Positions 9,107 through 18,399 are shown, counted from the first letter of the stretch. The stretch is DNA of 64,000 nucleotides from Dyadobacter frigoris (GCF_005280585.1 NZ_SZVO01000012.1:1-64000), one strand, 5' to 3'. Numbers and translations are program-made. Notes: generated from the sequence alone by a model not told the origin.

Positions 9107-10411
9107 ATGAAAATTTTACAAACGCGTTACTGGGGCATGATAATGCTCGCTATGGTTGCAGCACTTACCGGCTGTGGCGGTTCAGGTTCAAGTGATAAAA
9201 AAGAAGGAGAAGGCGAGACGGTTAAAATCGGAATTCTGCATTCCTTAAGCGGTACCATGGCGATTTCGGAGGTTTCACTTAAAGATGTGGTACTTATGGC
9301 AGTTGATGAAATCAATGCCAAAGGAGGTGTTCTTGGAAAGAAAATTGAACCCGTTATCGTGGATCCGGCTTCCGACTGGGATTTGTTTGCCGAGAAAGCG
9401 AAGGAGCTTTTGCTGGATAAAAAAGTGTCGGCTGTGTTTGGCTGCTGGACGTCGGTTTCCAGAAAATCGGTACTTCCTGTTTTTGAAGAAAATAACGGGC
9501 TGCTTTTTTATCCTGTTCAATATGAGGGGGAAGAGTGCTCCACAAGTGTTATTTATACGGGCGCCACACCAAATCAGCAGCTTATTCCGGCAGCGGAATA
9601 TATGATGAGCGCGGAAGGTGGAGCGTATAAAAAATTCTATCTACTTGGCACAGACTATGTTTTTCCACGTACTGCGAACAAAATTTTGAAAGCGTTTCTT
9701 CTTTCCAAAGGTGTTCCGAAGGAAAACATTGTTGAAGAGTATACACCTTTTCATCACCAGGATTATCAAACCATCGTATCAAAAATAAAACAGTTTGCGG
9801 CGGGCGGAAAAGCTTGCGTGCTTTCGACGATCAACGGAGACTCCAATGTGCCTTTTTACAAGGAATTTGCCAATCAGGGATTGTCGGCAGCGACTTGTCC
9901 GATCATGGCTTTTTCAGTAGCCGAAGATGAATTGCGGGCTACGGATACGGAATTTCTGGTTGGCCACCTTGCGGCATGGAACTACTTTCAGTCCTCAGAA
10001 TCTGCTGAAAACAAAAAATTTGTGGAAGATTTCAGAGCTTTCTGCAAGAAAAATAATCTGCCTGGCGGTGATAAAAGAGTAACGGATGACCCGATTTGCT
10101 GGGCTTACACCGGCGTGTACCTTTGGGCAAAGGCAGCGGAAAAAGCAGGATCCTTTGAAGTTTCAAAAGTTCGCCCTGCGCTTTACGGACTGGAATTTGA
10201 TTCTCCGGACGGAGTTGTTAAAATGGATACTAAAAACCACCATTTGGCCAAACCGGTTATGATCGGTGAGATTAAACCGGACGGTCAATTTGATATTATC
10301 TGGAAATCGAATGGTCTTGTAAACCCTGAGCCGTGGTCAAAACTGACATCGCCGGATAAGGATTGTGATCATGTCGCACATGGCGGAACCTATACCCTTA
10401 CCAAAAAGTAG
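9107..10411 (+). CDS. urtA: Urea ABC transporter, substrate-binding lipoprotein
   Basis: The 434-residue protein binds urea in the periplasm and delivers it to UrtBC. It starts with a lipoprotein signal peptide whose lipobox is LTGC (Cys23), followed by a Gly/Ser linker. The body has features of the amide/urea-binding periplasmic type I fold: VKIGILHSLSGTMAISE, GCWTSVSRKSVLPVFE, YPVQYEGEE and STINGDSNVPFYKE. The length fits the UrtA family. It heads the urtABCDE series and is followed by a structured spacer before urtB. Identity as UrtA rather than a general branched-chain amino acid binder is supported by the urease genes downstream. Confidence 0.95.
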   Translation: MKILQTRYWGMIMLAMVAALTGCGGSGSSDKKEGEGETVKIGILHSLSGTMAISEVSLKDVVLMAVDEINAKGGVLGKKIEPVIVDPASDWDLFAEKAKELLLDKKVSAVFGCWTSVSRKSVLPVFEENNGLLFYPVQYEGEECSTSVIYTGATPNQQLIPAAEYMMSAEGGAYKKFYLLGTDYVFPRTANKILKAFLLSKGVPKENIVEEYTPFHHQDYQTIVSKIKQFAAGGKACVLSTINGDSNVPFYKEFANQGLSAATCPIMAFSVAEDELRATDTEFLVGHLAAWNYFQSSESAENKKFVEDFRAFCKKNNLPGGDKRVTDDPICWAYTGVYLWAKAAEKAGSFEVSKVRPALYGLEFDSPDGVVKMDTKNHHLAKPVMIGEIKPDGQFDIIWKSNGLVNPEPWSKLTSPDKDCDHVAHGGTYTLTKK

Positions 10412-10453
10412 GTCAAAAAAAAACAAAACATTTGCTCAACGTTAGATAGATAG

Positions 10454-10518
10454 GGCCGCTTGCCGGCAGGTTTCCACACCTTCCTTTTAAACTGGTTGCT
10501 GCCTTGCCGGTAGCGGCC
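10454..10518 (+). repeat. Structured spacer between urtA and urtB
   Basis: A GC-rich imperfect hairpin is seen: GGCCGCT (10454-10460) pairs with AGCGGCC (10512-10518), and an inner CCGGCA-type stem continues with a bulge. No T run follows, so it is more likely an mRNA processing or stabilising element, or a partial attenuator that lets the binding protein exceed the permease, than a full terminator. Confidence 0.45.
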
Positions 10519-10578
10519 GGTTTAAGCCGGGAATCCCATTCAGTAAAAAGCTTACCGTACACTTTAAACTTTCAGGTT

Positions 10579-12234
10579 ATGAACTGCACCATCAAAATGT
10601 GGCTAGGGATTTGTTTGTGCCTTTTTATAGGAAAACGCGCCTCGGGTCAGTCTGACAGTACAAGTATTTACGTGGGTCACATCCTTTATCCGTCCAGTGA
10701 TTCTGCTCGTATCACGGCTTTGCAAAAGCTGGTCAAACATGGAGAACCTTCGACTTTCCCCTTTCTTGCTGCTATTAATGAAAAAAAAATATTTCTATTG
10801 GATGGCCAGCCCGTTACCACAGGCTCGGCTCAGCAGCTGGCGGATGGCTCGGAGGTTTTTGAGATCTTTTATTTGTATCCAAAAAGTCAGGCAGTTCTAA
10901 ATTCGGATGGCACACCTAAACTCCTTCCCGTCAGCTCGCTGGAAAAAATCGATATCAGCCGTTCAGATCGCCTTTCGATGGCGCCGATTTTGCCGTATCT
11001 GAATCTGGCAAATCCGGATCCTAAAAAACGTATAATCGCATACGGTCAGCTTTTGACTTCCTCTGACAGTTCCAAAATTAATGTTCTGTCGGGTGCTTTA
11101 AATCTTGAAAAAGATAAGGAAGCACTCACGGCCGGCAAGGAGATTTTGTTTCAGCTCAAATTGGAACAAGCTAAATCTGAAACGGTTGCCAAAGCCTATG
11201 TTGACAGCCTGGATAGTAACTGGGGCGAGAATGTTACGCTTATTCTCAAAGATTATTCTGTGTCAGGCAAACTGGAAGGTGCTAAAAAATATGCTGCCGG
11301 AAAAGTAACAGACCTTGAAAGTCTTCAGGGCAGAATCCAGAAAGCGCAGAATTTATTCAGCGGGATCAGTCTGGGCAGTATTCTGATTTTGATTGCGTTG
11401 GGACTTGCGATCGTTTATGGTTTGGCAGGAATTATCAATATGGCTCATGGTGAATTTTTGATGATCGGTGCTTACAGCACTTTTTGTGTCCAAAAACTTT
11501 TCATTGACATACTAGGCATAAAATCAGATCTGTTCTTCTTTGTCTCGCTGCCTGTTTCCTTTATAATCGCCGGAATTTTCGGGCTGATTTTGGAAAGACT
11601 TGTCATCAGGCATTTGTACTCCCGTCCGCTGGAAAGTCTTCTGGCAACCTGGGGTGTAAGTCTGATCATGGTGCAACTTGCAAGAAGTATTTTCGGGGAT
11701 CTTACTGCCGTTAAAGCACCTTCATTTCTGGCTGGTGGCTATCAGGTTATGCCGCATTTAATTCTTCCATACAACAGACTTTTTATTATCGGTCTTACCA
11801 TTATCGTCGTTTCGCTCACTTATCTGATGCTTTACAGAAGTCGGCTGGGTATTCAGATCCGGGCCGTAACCCAAAACCGGAGTATGAGCGCTTGTCTTGG
11901 TGTGGAAACCAGAAAAGTGGACGCTATTACTTTTTTTCTTGGTTCCGGGCTTGCGGGATTAGCCGGTTGTGCGATGACGCTGATTGGTAATGTGGTGCCG
12001 GACATGGGACAAACCTATATCGTTGATTCATTTCTTGTGGTTGTTACTGGTGGCGTTGGGAAAATTGCAGGTGCTATTCTTTCGGGTCTTGGTATCGGCT
12101 TTCTTACCAAAGTCCTTGAATCATTTTACGAAGCTGTTTATGGGAAAGTGCTGATTCTGGCTCTGATCGTGATTTTCCTACAATTCAAACCGCGCGGACT
12201 TTTTCCTGATAAGGGAAGGATAGCAGAAGATTAA
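10579..12234 (+). CDS. urtB: Urea ABC transporter, permease UrtB
   Basis: The 551-residue inner-membrane permease forms the urea channel with UrtC. A signal-like segment (MWLGICLCLFIGKRASGQ) is followed by a long extracytoplasmic domain to about residue 255, which is typical of UrtB. The LivH-like membrane domain follows (GLAIVYGLAGIINMAHGEFLMIGAY). The permease motif around RAVTQNRSMSACLGVE and the ending QFKPRGLFPDKGR are characteristic. The ATG at 10579 is preferred to the in-frame TTG at 10504, because the TTG reads through the hairpin spacer. It is followed by urtC after 63 bp. Confidence 0.95.
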   Translation: MNCTIKMWLGICLCLFIGKRASGQSDSTSIYVGHILYPSSDSARITALQKLVKHGEPSTFPFLAAINEKKIFLLDGQPVTTGSAQQLADGSEVFEIFYLYPKSQAVLNSDGTPKLLPVSSLEKIDISRSDRLSMAPILPYLNLANPDPKKRIIAYGQLLTSSDSSKINVLSGALNLEKDKEALTAGKEILFQLKLEQAKSETVAKAYVDSLDSNWGENVTLILKDYSVSGKLEGAKKYAAGKVTDLESLQGRIQKAQNLFSGISLGSILILIALGLAIVYGLAGIINMAHGEFLMIGAYSTFCVQKLFIDILGIKSDLFFFVSLPVSFIIAGIFGLILERLVIRHLYSRPLESLLATWGVSLIMVQLARSIFGDLTAVKAPSFLAGGYQVMPHLILPYNRLFIIGLTIIVVSLTYLMLYRSRLGIQIRAVTQNRSMSACLGVETRKVDAITFFLGSGLAGLAGCAMTLIGNVVPDMGQTYIVDSFLVVVTGGVGKIAGAILSGLGIGFLTKVLESFYEAVYGKVLILALIVIFLQFKPRGLFPDKGRIAED

Positions 12235-12297
12235 ATCTTAAAGTCCGTTTCGCCTAAAAATATATCAAATTTCTGACTATCATTTTTTATCACGATC

Positions 12298-13398
12298 ATG
12301 GAAAAAACAAAAGATTTCAGGCTTTATCTGGCCTTTATTATCCTTTTTGCCATACTTCTTCCCTTGGGTAATTTGATGGGCTTCGTTTCCAATAATACGA
12401 TTTCCTTGTGGGGGCGCTATTTCTGTTTTGCCATTGCGGCGTTAGGAGTTGATCTGATCTGGGGTTACACCGGAATACTTTCCATGTGCCAGGCGTTCTT
12501 TTTTTGTCTGGGAGGATATAGCGTAGCGATGCATATCGTGATGAAAGGCGCAACGGCAAGTGGAACAAGCGGTTCGGCAATACCTGATTTTATGGTTTGG
12601 AACCAGATCAATGCATTGCCATTTTTCTGGGTTCCGTTTCAATCTTTTGGGCTCGCATTAATTCTTGGCTTGCTGATTCCCGCTGCATTTGCATTTGTTT
12701 TTGGCTATTTTATTTTCCGAAGCCGGATTAAAGGGGTTTACATGGCCATTATCACACAAGCTCTGGCTTTGGCCATGTGGCTTTTGTTTTTAAGAAATGA
12801 AACGATGCTGGGAGGTACCAACGGGCTGACTGATTTTAAATCACTGCTCGGGCTGAGCCTTTCCTCGCCGGGTGTCAAGCTTGGTTTATATCTTTTTTCA
12901 CTGGCCGGACTTTGTGGAACCTATTTTTTTAGCAAAAAATTGGTCGACTCCAAGTTTGGAAAAGTATTGCAGGCCATTCGTGACAGCGAATCCAGGACGA
13001 GTTATACAGCTTACCGGATTTTGGATTATAAACTCGCGATTTTTATCGTGGGAGCCTTGCTGGCTGCCTTTGCGGGTATGCTTTACGCGCCGCAAACGGG
13101 TATTATTACACCCGGAAGAATGGATGTGAGAGCGTCCGTAGAAATGGTTATGTGGGTTGCGCTTGGGGGGAGAGGAAAATTGAAAGGTGCCATACTTGGT
13201 GCGCTGGTGGTTAATTTTCTTTACAGTATTTGTACCAGTCTTTTTCCGGATTCGTGGCTTTTTATACTGGGCTTCCTGTTTGTGATTACAGTACTTTATT
13301 TTGACAAAGGCTTTTTGGGGATGATTGAAAAAATAGGCGGCGGAATAGGTAAAAAGAAAAACAAAATCACGGAAGTTGCCGAGCAGCAGGTTGTGTAA
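12298..13398 (+). CDS. urtC: Urea ABC transporter, permease UrtC
   Basis: The 366-residue LivM-like permease is the partner of UrtB. It has about ten hydrophobic segments. Family features are DLIWGYTGILSMCQAFFFCLGGY near the start, GGTNGLTDF in the middle, and the cytoplasmic loop RDSESRTSYTAYR that contacts the ATPases. The ending FLGMIEKIGGG is followed by a short charged tail. The gene sits between urtB and urtD in the usual order. Confidence 0.95.
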   Translation: MEKTKDFRLYLAFIILFAILLPLGNLMGFVSNNTISLWGRYFCFAIAALGVDLIWGYTGILSMCQAFFFCLGGYSVAMHIVMKGATASGTSGSAIPDFMVWNQINALPFFWVPFQSFGLALILGLLIPAAFAFVFGYFIFRSRIKGVYMAIITQALALAMWLLFLRNETMLGGTNGLTDFKSLLGLSLSSPGVKLGLYLFSLAGLCGTYFFSKKLVDSKFGKVLQAIRDSESRTSYTAYRILDYKLAIFIVGALLAAFAGMLYAPQTGIITPGRMDVRASVEMVMWVALGGRGKLKGAILGALVVNFLYSICTSLFPDSWLFILGFLFVITVLYFDKGFLGMIEKIGGGIGKKKNKITEVAEQQVV

Positions 13399-13457
13399 AA
13401 TGCTGTTACAAAGTACTTACGGCAATAATCCTGTCAATACTCTAAAACGCTTTTAAT

Positions 13458-14213
13458 ATGCTACTTACAGTTAACGAACTTTCAGTTTCCTTTGGCGGCG
13501 TGCACGCCTTGGATCTGAGCCATTTTGAATTAAACGACAAAGAGCTGCGTGTCATCATCGGCCCAAACGGAGCGGGGAAATCAACTTTCCTTGATATTTT
13601 ATGCGGAAAAACAAAACCGGATTCCGGTCAGGTTTTATATAATGATATACCTGTTCTTGGTAAAACAGAAGTTGAAATTGCAAACCTGGGTATTGGGCGA
13701 AAGTTTCAAAAACCTTCGGTGTTTCCAAGTCTGACGGTTTTTGATAATATGTTGTTGGCTTTAAAAATGAAAAAAAGCATTTTTGCTTCGCTTTTTTTTA
13801 AACCAACAGAAGAGATTGACGTAAGGATCCGGCAGGTGGCTGTGAAAGTAGGACTTGACAAAGAGCTCAAAAAAATAGCTGGAGAACTTTCACATGGACA
13901 AAAACAATGGCTGGAAATTGCGATTGTTGTTTTGCAGGATCCCAAACTGATGCTAATTGATGAACCGGCGGCGGGTATGTCAGACGAAGAAACGGAGAAA
14001 ACAGGGGAGCTTTTACTGGAATTATCAAAACACCATGGCATCATTGTCATCGAGCATGATATGAAATTTGTTGAGCAAATTGCAAAGGACCTGGTGACGG
14101 TTTTGGTAAGAGGGAAACTACTGGTGGAAGGTTCTTTCTCGCAGGTTCGAAATGACCAGCGTGTTATTGACAGTTATTTAGGCAGGGCCAACGTACAACT
14201 TGAAAACTTCTGA
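13458..14213 (+). CDS. urtD: Urea ABC transporter, ATP-binding protein UrtD
   Basis: The 251-residue ABC ATPase has Walker A GPNGAGKST (residues 35-43), signature LSHGQKQWLEIA, Walker B LMLIDEPAAGM and the switch His in VIEHDM. The LivG-like length and the unusual signature SHGQKQ are typical of UrtD. With UrtE it powers urea uptake. Only 3 bp separate it from urtE. Confidence 0.95.
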   Translation: MLLTVNELSVSFGGVHALDLSHFELNDKELRVIIGPNGAGKSTFLDILCGKTKPDSGQVLYNDIPVLGKTEVEIANLGIGRKFQKPSVFPSLTVFDNMLLALKMKKSIFASLFFKPTEEIDVRIRQVAVKVGLDKELKKIAGELSHGQKQWLEIAIVVLQDPKLMLIDEPAAGMSDEETEKTGELLLELSKHHGIIVIEHDMKFVEQIAKDLVTVLVRGKLLVEGSFSQVRNDQRVIDSYLGRANVQLENF

Positions 14214-14216
14214 ACC

Positions 14217-14927
14217 ATGAGTCAATCCATATTGAAGATCAATTCACTCAGCTCGGCTTACGGGCAAAGTACCATTTTATGGGGAACTACTCTGGAAGTG
14301 AAAAAGGGAACGGTTACTACGGTAATGGGACGAAATGGGGTTGGGAAAACTACACTTTTGAAAACAATCATGGGTTTGGTACCACCAAAATCGGGTATGA
14401 TCGAATATAAAGATGAGGACGTAACGAATGTGCCAGCGTTTAAAAAATCGAGAATGGGTATTGCCTATGTTCCTCAGGGAAGAGAGATTATTCCCAAACT
14501 GACTGTTTATGAAAATCTTAAACTGGGATTGGAAGCTTTAAGTGATCGGAAGGCGAAAATTCCGGAAGATGAAATTTATGCCATGTTTCCTATTTTGAAA
14601 GATTTCAGAAACCGTCTTGGTGGAAATTTGAGCGGTGGGCAGCAGCAGCAGCTTGCCATCGCCAGGGCATTAACGGGGAGACCGTCATTATTGCTTTTGG
14701 ATGAACCCACCGAAGGCATTCAGCCATCGATTTCTCAGGAAATTGGTCACATTTTAAAAAAGCTTGCAAAAGAGCAGGGGATTTCTGTTTTGTTGGTTGA
14801 GCAAAAAATAGATTTTGCCCGTCCGGTTACTGATTATTTTTATTTTATGAACCGCGGAGCAGTCGTTTCTCAGGGCAGCGCCGATGAAATGAGTATGGAA
14901 GAACTGCAAAATCATATTTCTTTATGA
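14217..14927 (+). CDS. urtE: Urea ABC transporter, ATP-binding protein UrtE
   Basis: The 236-residue LivF-like ATPase is the second nucleotide-binding subunit. Visible motifs are Walker A GRNGVGKTT, the Q loop YVPQGREI, the signature LSGGQQQQLAIARAL and Walker B LLLLDEPTEGIQPS, the last being typical of UrtE. It ends the transporter operon. A 155-bp gap with a perfect inverted repeat follows. Confidence 0.95.
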   Translation: MSQSILKINSLSSAYGQSTILWGTTLEVKKGTVTTVMGRNGVGKTTLLKTIMGLVPPKSGMIEYKDEDVTNVPAFKKSRMGIAYVPQGREIIPKLTVYENLKLGLEALSDRKAKIPEDEIYAMFPILKDFRNRLGGNLSGGQQQQLAIARALTGRPSLLLLDEPTEGIQPSISQEIGHILKKLAKEQGISVLLVEQKIDFARPVTDYFYFMNRGAVVSQGSADEMSMEELQNHISL

Positions 14928-14995
14928 TATTTTCTATATAAAATTACAAACGCACATACTTAGGATTAATTAATTTGAAAATTTATGTTTTAGCT

Positions 14996-15029
14996 CTTAT
15001 ACCTACGTATATTTACACGTAGGTATAAG
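14996..15029. promoter_or_regulatory. Perfect 13-bp inverted repeat, putative operator
   Basis: Arm CTTATACCTACGT (14996-15008) pairs with ACGTAGGTATAAG (15017-15029) across an 8-nt spacer. There is no T run, so it is unlikely to be a terminator. It ends 53 bp before the kinase ATG and shares the ACGTA core with the other sites of the island. A regulator dimer site is the simplest reading, possibly autoregulatory. Confidence 0.6.
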
Positions 15030-15082
15030 TGGATTTTAAACCTTTGCCAAAACAAAAACACATCAACGTAACGATCAGGATC

Positions 15083-16921
15083 ATGTTTAGAAAAGAGCCC
15101 GTTAAAGATGAAACTCAGGAAAGAAAAACCTTTCTTTACTTTACATGGCTGTATGTTTCTGCTCTCTTGATCGTCGCCGTTATTTCGATACTCAGCCAAA
15201 TTTTGATTCAAAGATATCTGACCGCGCAGCGTGACGATTCCCATATTATCAATTATGCCGGACGGCTTCGTACATATAGCCAGACACTTAGCAAAACCGC
15301 CCTTTTGATCGAATCGGGGCGTGATCTGGAATCCAATCGTAAAGAATTTGTCAATACCTTAAAGCAGTGGCAAAAAGCACATCAGGCGCTGATAGGCGGA
15401 AATTCTTTCTTAAATCTTCCTCCCAATAATCGAAAAGAAATAGCTATGATGTATGATATGGTCAAAGAACCGTATCAGGAAATTTTGACGGCTGCCAATA
15501 AAATGGTGGCAGAAATGGAAAAAAATCAGCGTGCTGATTCGATCACCGTTAAGCCTTATGTGAAGAAAATCCTTGAATATGAAAAGTCATATCTGCTGGG
15601 TATGGAACTGATCGTTTTTGACTATGATCGTTTCTGGCGGCAAAAGGTACGTACGCTAAAAGAAATCGAATACATTCTTTTGGGCGTTGTTTTGTTTACA
15701 CTGCTTTTGGAAGCCGGACTTATTTTCTTCCCGCTTTCGGTAAGAATACGGCAGACGATGACGGGTTTGATTGATTCGGAAAATCATGCGAAAACGCTTG
15801 CACAACAGCTTCAGGAAAGTAGCAAATCCATTGAGAAATCGCACAAGGAGCTTCGGGAAACGAACTTTGCACTTGAAAAAGCAACATATCTGGTTAAAAC
15901 CGACCGGGAAGGAAATATCATTTATGCCAATGATAAGTACTGTCACGTAACCAAATACAATTTGTCGGAGCTTCTGAACCGGCCTTTGTTTTATAACAAT
16001 CTGGGCGGTGAGGAAAGCATCGTTTATAATCATATCCGTGATGCACAGCGAAAAACAGAAGTTTGGCAGGGTGAAGTTTTTGATACCGCTTCTGACGGGG
16101 CGGGCTTCTGGCTGGATGTTACGATGATGCCCATTATTGACAAAAACGGAAGTCTTTATCAATATCTGGTCGTTTGTAATGATGTTACCAAGCGCAAAAA
16201 TACCGAAAAACAGCTCTGGCTTCTGACCGAAGAAAAAATGCGCAGACAGGAAACTGAGCAGCATATCCGTTCCTTTTCGATCATTACCGGGCAGGAGAAA
16301 GAGCGCGAGCGTGTTGCTGCTGAAATTCATGATGGTATCGGGCAAATGCTGACAAGTCTTCGCATGAAACTCGAACAGGTTGATGACAGGATGGAGTATA
16401 AAGATCCTGAAATTCAAAAGGTTAATGAACTACTGGCCGGGATTATTTTTGAAACCAAAAGGATATGCGCAGATCTTCTGCCAAGCGTTCTGGAAGATTT
16501 TGGCCTGCGATCTGCAATCCGTGAACTGGTTAAAATGTGCAGGGAAACGGCCGGATCCGTTACTTTTCATCTGGAAGAGAATATCAGGAATGAAACGCTA
16601 CCGCGCGAGATTGAAATCGGCGTTTTCAGGATTTTGCAGGAAGCACTTAATAATGCAATTAAACATTCGCAGGCTACGATCATAGAGGTACATGTTGATA
16701 GCAACACGGAGTTTTTAAATATGATCATCCAGGATAACGGGAGAGGTTTTTACTTTGACAATCAATATATTTATTCAAGAGAAAAATTCCCGAAAGCTCA
16801 TGGTCTCAGAGGTATGAAAGAGCGATCTGATCTGTTAAACGGCACGATCAATATCAGCTCGGAGCCGGGCCACGGAACGGCTGTTCAACTGGAACTGCCA
16901 TTGGGAAAACATAAATCCTGA
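15083..16921 (+). CDS. NarX-like sensor histidine kinase (PilJ-type sensor, PAS, HisKA_3)
   Basis: The 612-residue inner-membrane kinase has a first helix (about 19-40). A periplasmic four-helix sensor follows, with the motif IINYAGRLRTYSQ resembling the nitrate-binding P box of NarX/NarQ and the PilJ N-terminal domain. A second membrane helix (about 195-220) precedes a coiled coil, a PAS domain (about 265-370), HisKA_3 with the phosphoacceptor His in AAEIHDGIGQ, and HATPase (EALNNAIKHS, DNGRGF, GLRGMKERSDLL). The ATG at 15083 has AGGA just upstream; the earlier GTG at 15029 overlaps the inverted repeat and is less likely. It pairs with the next gene. The ligand could be nitrate, nitrite or another nitrogen signal, which is inferred. 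Confidence 0.88.
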   Translation: MFRKEPVKDETQERKTFLYFTWLYVSALLIVAVISILSQILIQRYLTAQRDDSHIINYAGRLRTYSQTLSKTALLIESGRDLESNRKEFVNTLKQWQKAHQALIGGNSFLNLPPNNRKEIAMMYDMVKEPYQEILTAANKMVAEMEKNQRADSITVKPYVKKILEYEKSYLLGMELIVFDYDRFWRQKVRTLKEIEYILLGVVLFTLLLEAGLIFFPLSVRIRQTMTGLIDSENHAKTLAQQLQESSKSIEKSHKELRETNFALEKATYLVKTDREGNIIYANDKYCHVTKYNLSELLNRPLFYNNLGGEESIVYNHIRDAQRKTEVWQGEVFDTASDGAGFWLDVTMMPIIDKNGSLYQYLVVCNDVTKRKNTEKQLWLLTEEKMRRQETEQHIRSFSIITGQEKERERVAAEIHDGIGQMLTSLRMKLEQVDDRMEYKDPEIQKVNELLAGIIFETKRICADLLPSVLEDFGLRSAIRELVKMCRETAGSVTFHLEENIRNETLPREIEIGVFRILQEALNNAIKHSQATIIEVHVDSNTEFLNMIIQDNGRGFYFDNQYIYSREKFPKAHGLRGMKERSDLLNGTINISSEPGHGTAVQLELPLGKHKS

Positions 16922-16954
16922 CCCATTACACATCAGCAAAAACTTCTTTTTTTT

Positions 16955-17617
16955 ATGAAAAAAATAGCCGTATTTCTTGTCGACGATCATGAGATTTTCC
17001 GTAACGGATTAAAGCAGCTCATCAATAATGAACCTGATATAGAAGTGGCAGGAGAAGCAGCCACAGGCGAAGATGCTATTGAAATGCTTTCAAAAACCAC
17101 GGTGGATGTCATCATCATGGATATTCGTATGCCGGGAATCAGTGGTCTTGACACCGGAAAGTCCGTTTTAAAGGATAATTCCAAAGCCAGACTTTTGTTT
17201 TTTAGTTTGTTCGACAATCCGGATTATGTACTTACCGCACTGGATATGGGTGCGAGCGGATATATTTTAAAAGATACCAGCAACAAGATTTTTTTGCATG
17301 CAATCCGCACCGTACACAATGGCCAGTTTTATTTTATCGGTGATGTGACCGATACGCTGGTTCGTAAATATCATGAACAAAGACTTATTTCTCCCGAGTC
17401 GGCAGCCACTCCATTGGCCGAAACCTCGCTTTCTAAACGTGAACAGCAGATTATTCGAATGATAGATCAGGGCGTTACAAATAAGGAGATCGCAGAAAAC
17501 CTTGGGATCAGCATTAGGACCATTGAGGCGCACCGTCTTAATATTTTACGCAAATTCCAAGTCAGTACCATTGAGGAAGCAGTTGAAAATGCCCGCGCTT
17601 TTTCTCTTTTAGCTTAA
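16955..17617 (+). CDS. NarL/LuxR-family response regulator
   Basis: The 220-residue DNA-binding regulator has a receiver domain with D10-D11, phosphoacceptor D56 (IIMDIRMPG) and Lys in ILKDTS. The LuxR-type HTH spans about residues 155-215 (LSKREQQIIRMIDQGVTNKEIAENLGISIRTIEAHR). It lies 33 bp after the kinase, so the two form a two-component operon. Its position between the urea transporter and urease genes, with repeated palindromes in the flanking promoters, suggests it controls the island. The DNA site itself is not proven. Confidence 0.92.
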   Translation: MKKIAVFLVDDHEIFRNGLKQLINNEPDIEVAGEAATGEDAIEMLSKTTVDVIIMDIRMPGISGLDTGKSVLKDNSKARLLFFSLFDNPDYVLTALDMGASGYILKDTSNKIFLHAIRTVHNGQFYFIGDVTDTLVRKYHEQRLISPESAATPLAETSLSKREQQIIRMIDQGVTNKEIAENLGISIRTIEAHRLNILRKFQVSTIEEAVENARAFSLLA

Positions 17618-17660
17618 AAAAGTAAGATAAATATTTTTTTAATTCGGCATCATTACTATA

Positions 17661-17693
17661 TTTACGTACGTAACAATTACTTAGGTACGTAAA
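17661..17693. promoter_or_regulatory. Putative operator upstream of ureA
   Basis: A perfect 12-bp palindrome TTACGTACGTAA (17662-17673) is followed by a second core GGTACGTAAA. The outer arms TTTACGTAC (17661-17669) and GTACGTAAA (17685-17693) form an inverted repeat. The site ends 30 bp before the ureA start. Confidence 0.55.
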
Positions 17694-17723
17694 TTATAAG
17701 ATTCAACCAAAATCTGAGTTCTG

Positions 17724-18026
17724 ATGCATTTATCTCCCAGGGAACAGGAAAAACTTTTATTATTTCTGGCTGGTGAGCTGGCAGAAAAACGCAAGGCCCG
17801 TGGGCTGAAGTTAAACTATCCGGAATCAATCGCTTTGATAAGCAGCCGGTTACAGGAAGAGGCAAGAGACGGAAAGTCGGTAGCTGAACTTATGCAGTAC
17901 GGCGCGGAGATTCTGTTGCGGGAAGATGTTATGGACGGCGTTCCTGAAATGATCCATGACATCCAGATTGAAGCTACTTTCCCCGATGGAACCAAGCTGG
18001 TAACAGTCCATAATCCTATCCGTTAA
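17724..18026 (+). CDS. ureA: Urease subunit gamma
   Basis: The 100-residue small subunit of nickel-dependent urease, which hydrolyses urea to ammonia and carbamate in the cytoplasm. The family opening [20 protein letters not shown], the segment [11 protein letters not shown] and the ending [15 protein letters not shown] are all present. The length is standard. It begins the urease operon, 4 bp ahead of ureB. Confidence 0.97.
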   Translation: MHLSPREQEKLLLFLAGELAEKRKARGLKLNYPESIALISSRLQEEARDGKSVAELMQYGAEILLREDVMDGVPEMIHDIQIEATFPDGTKLVTVHNPIR

Positions 18027-18030
18027 AATC

Positions 18031-18399
18031 ATGATACCAGGAGAATATATTTTGGGTAAAGGCGATATTATTGCCAATACCGGAAAAAGAACGGAATCCC
18101 TAACGGTTATCAACACCGGTGACAGGCCAGTTCAGGTAGGATCACATTTTCATTTTTTTGAAATCAACAAGGCACTCCTGTTTGACAGGGAAAAGGCTTA
18201 CGGTATGCGGTTGAATATAGCCGCGGGAACCGCTGTCCGTTTTGAGCCAGGCGAAGAAAAGGATGTTGTTTTGGTAGTATTTGGAGGAAACGGAAAGATT
18301 TACGGATTCAATAATCTTGTAGACGGAGATCTGTCCGAAAGTAAGAAAAGTGCGCTGAACAAAGCAGATTTGACAAATTTTAAAAACGTGAAATCATGA
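18031..18399 (+). CDS. ureB: Urease subunit beta
   Basis: The 122-residue beta subunit of urease has the hallmarks [13 protein letters not shown] at the start, [14 protein letters not shown] in the middle and [20 protein letters not shown]-type sequence after it. It overlaps ureC by four bases (ATGA), indicating translational coupling. It packs with UreA and UreC in the (ABC)3 complex. Confidence 0.97.
   Translation: MIPGEYILGKGDIIANTGKRTESLTVINTGDRPVQVGSHFHFFEINKALLFDREKAYGMRLNIAAGTAVRFEPGEEKDVVLVVFGGNGKIYGFNNLVDGDLSESKKSALNKADLTNFKNVKS

Noticed and set aside
14996-15029. Terminator of urtE
   Set aside because: The stem is strong but is followed by TGGATTTTAAACC with no T run, so I call it an operator candidate instead.
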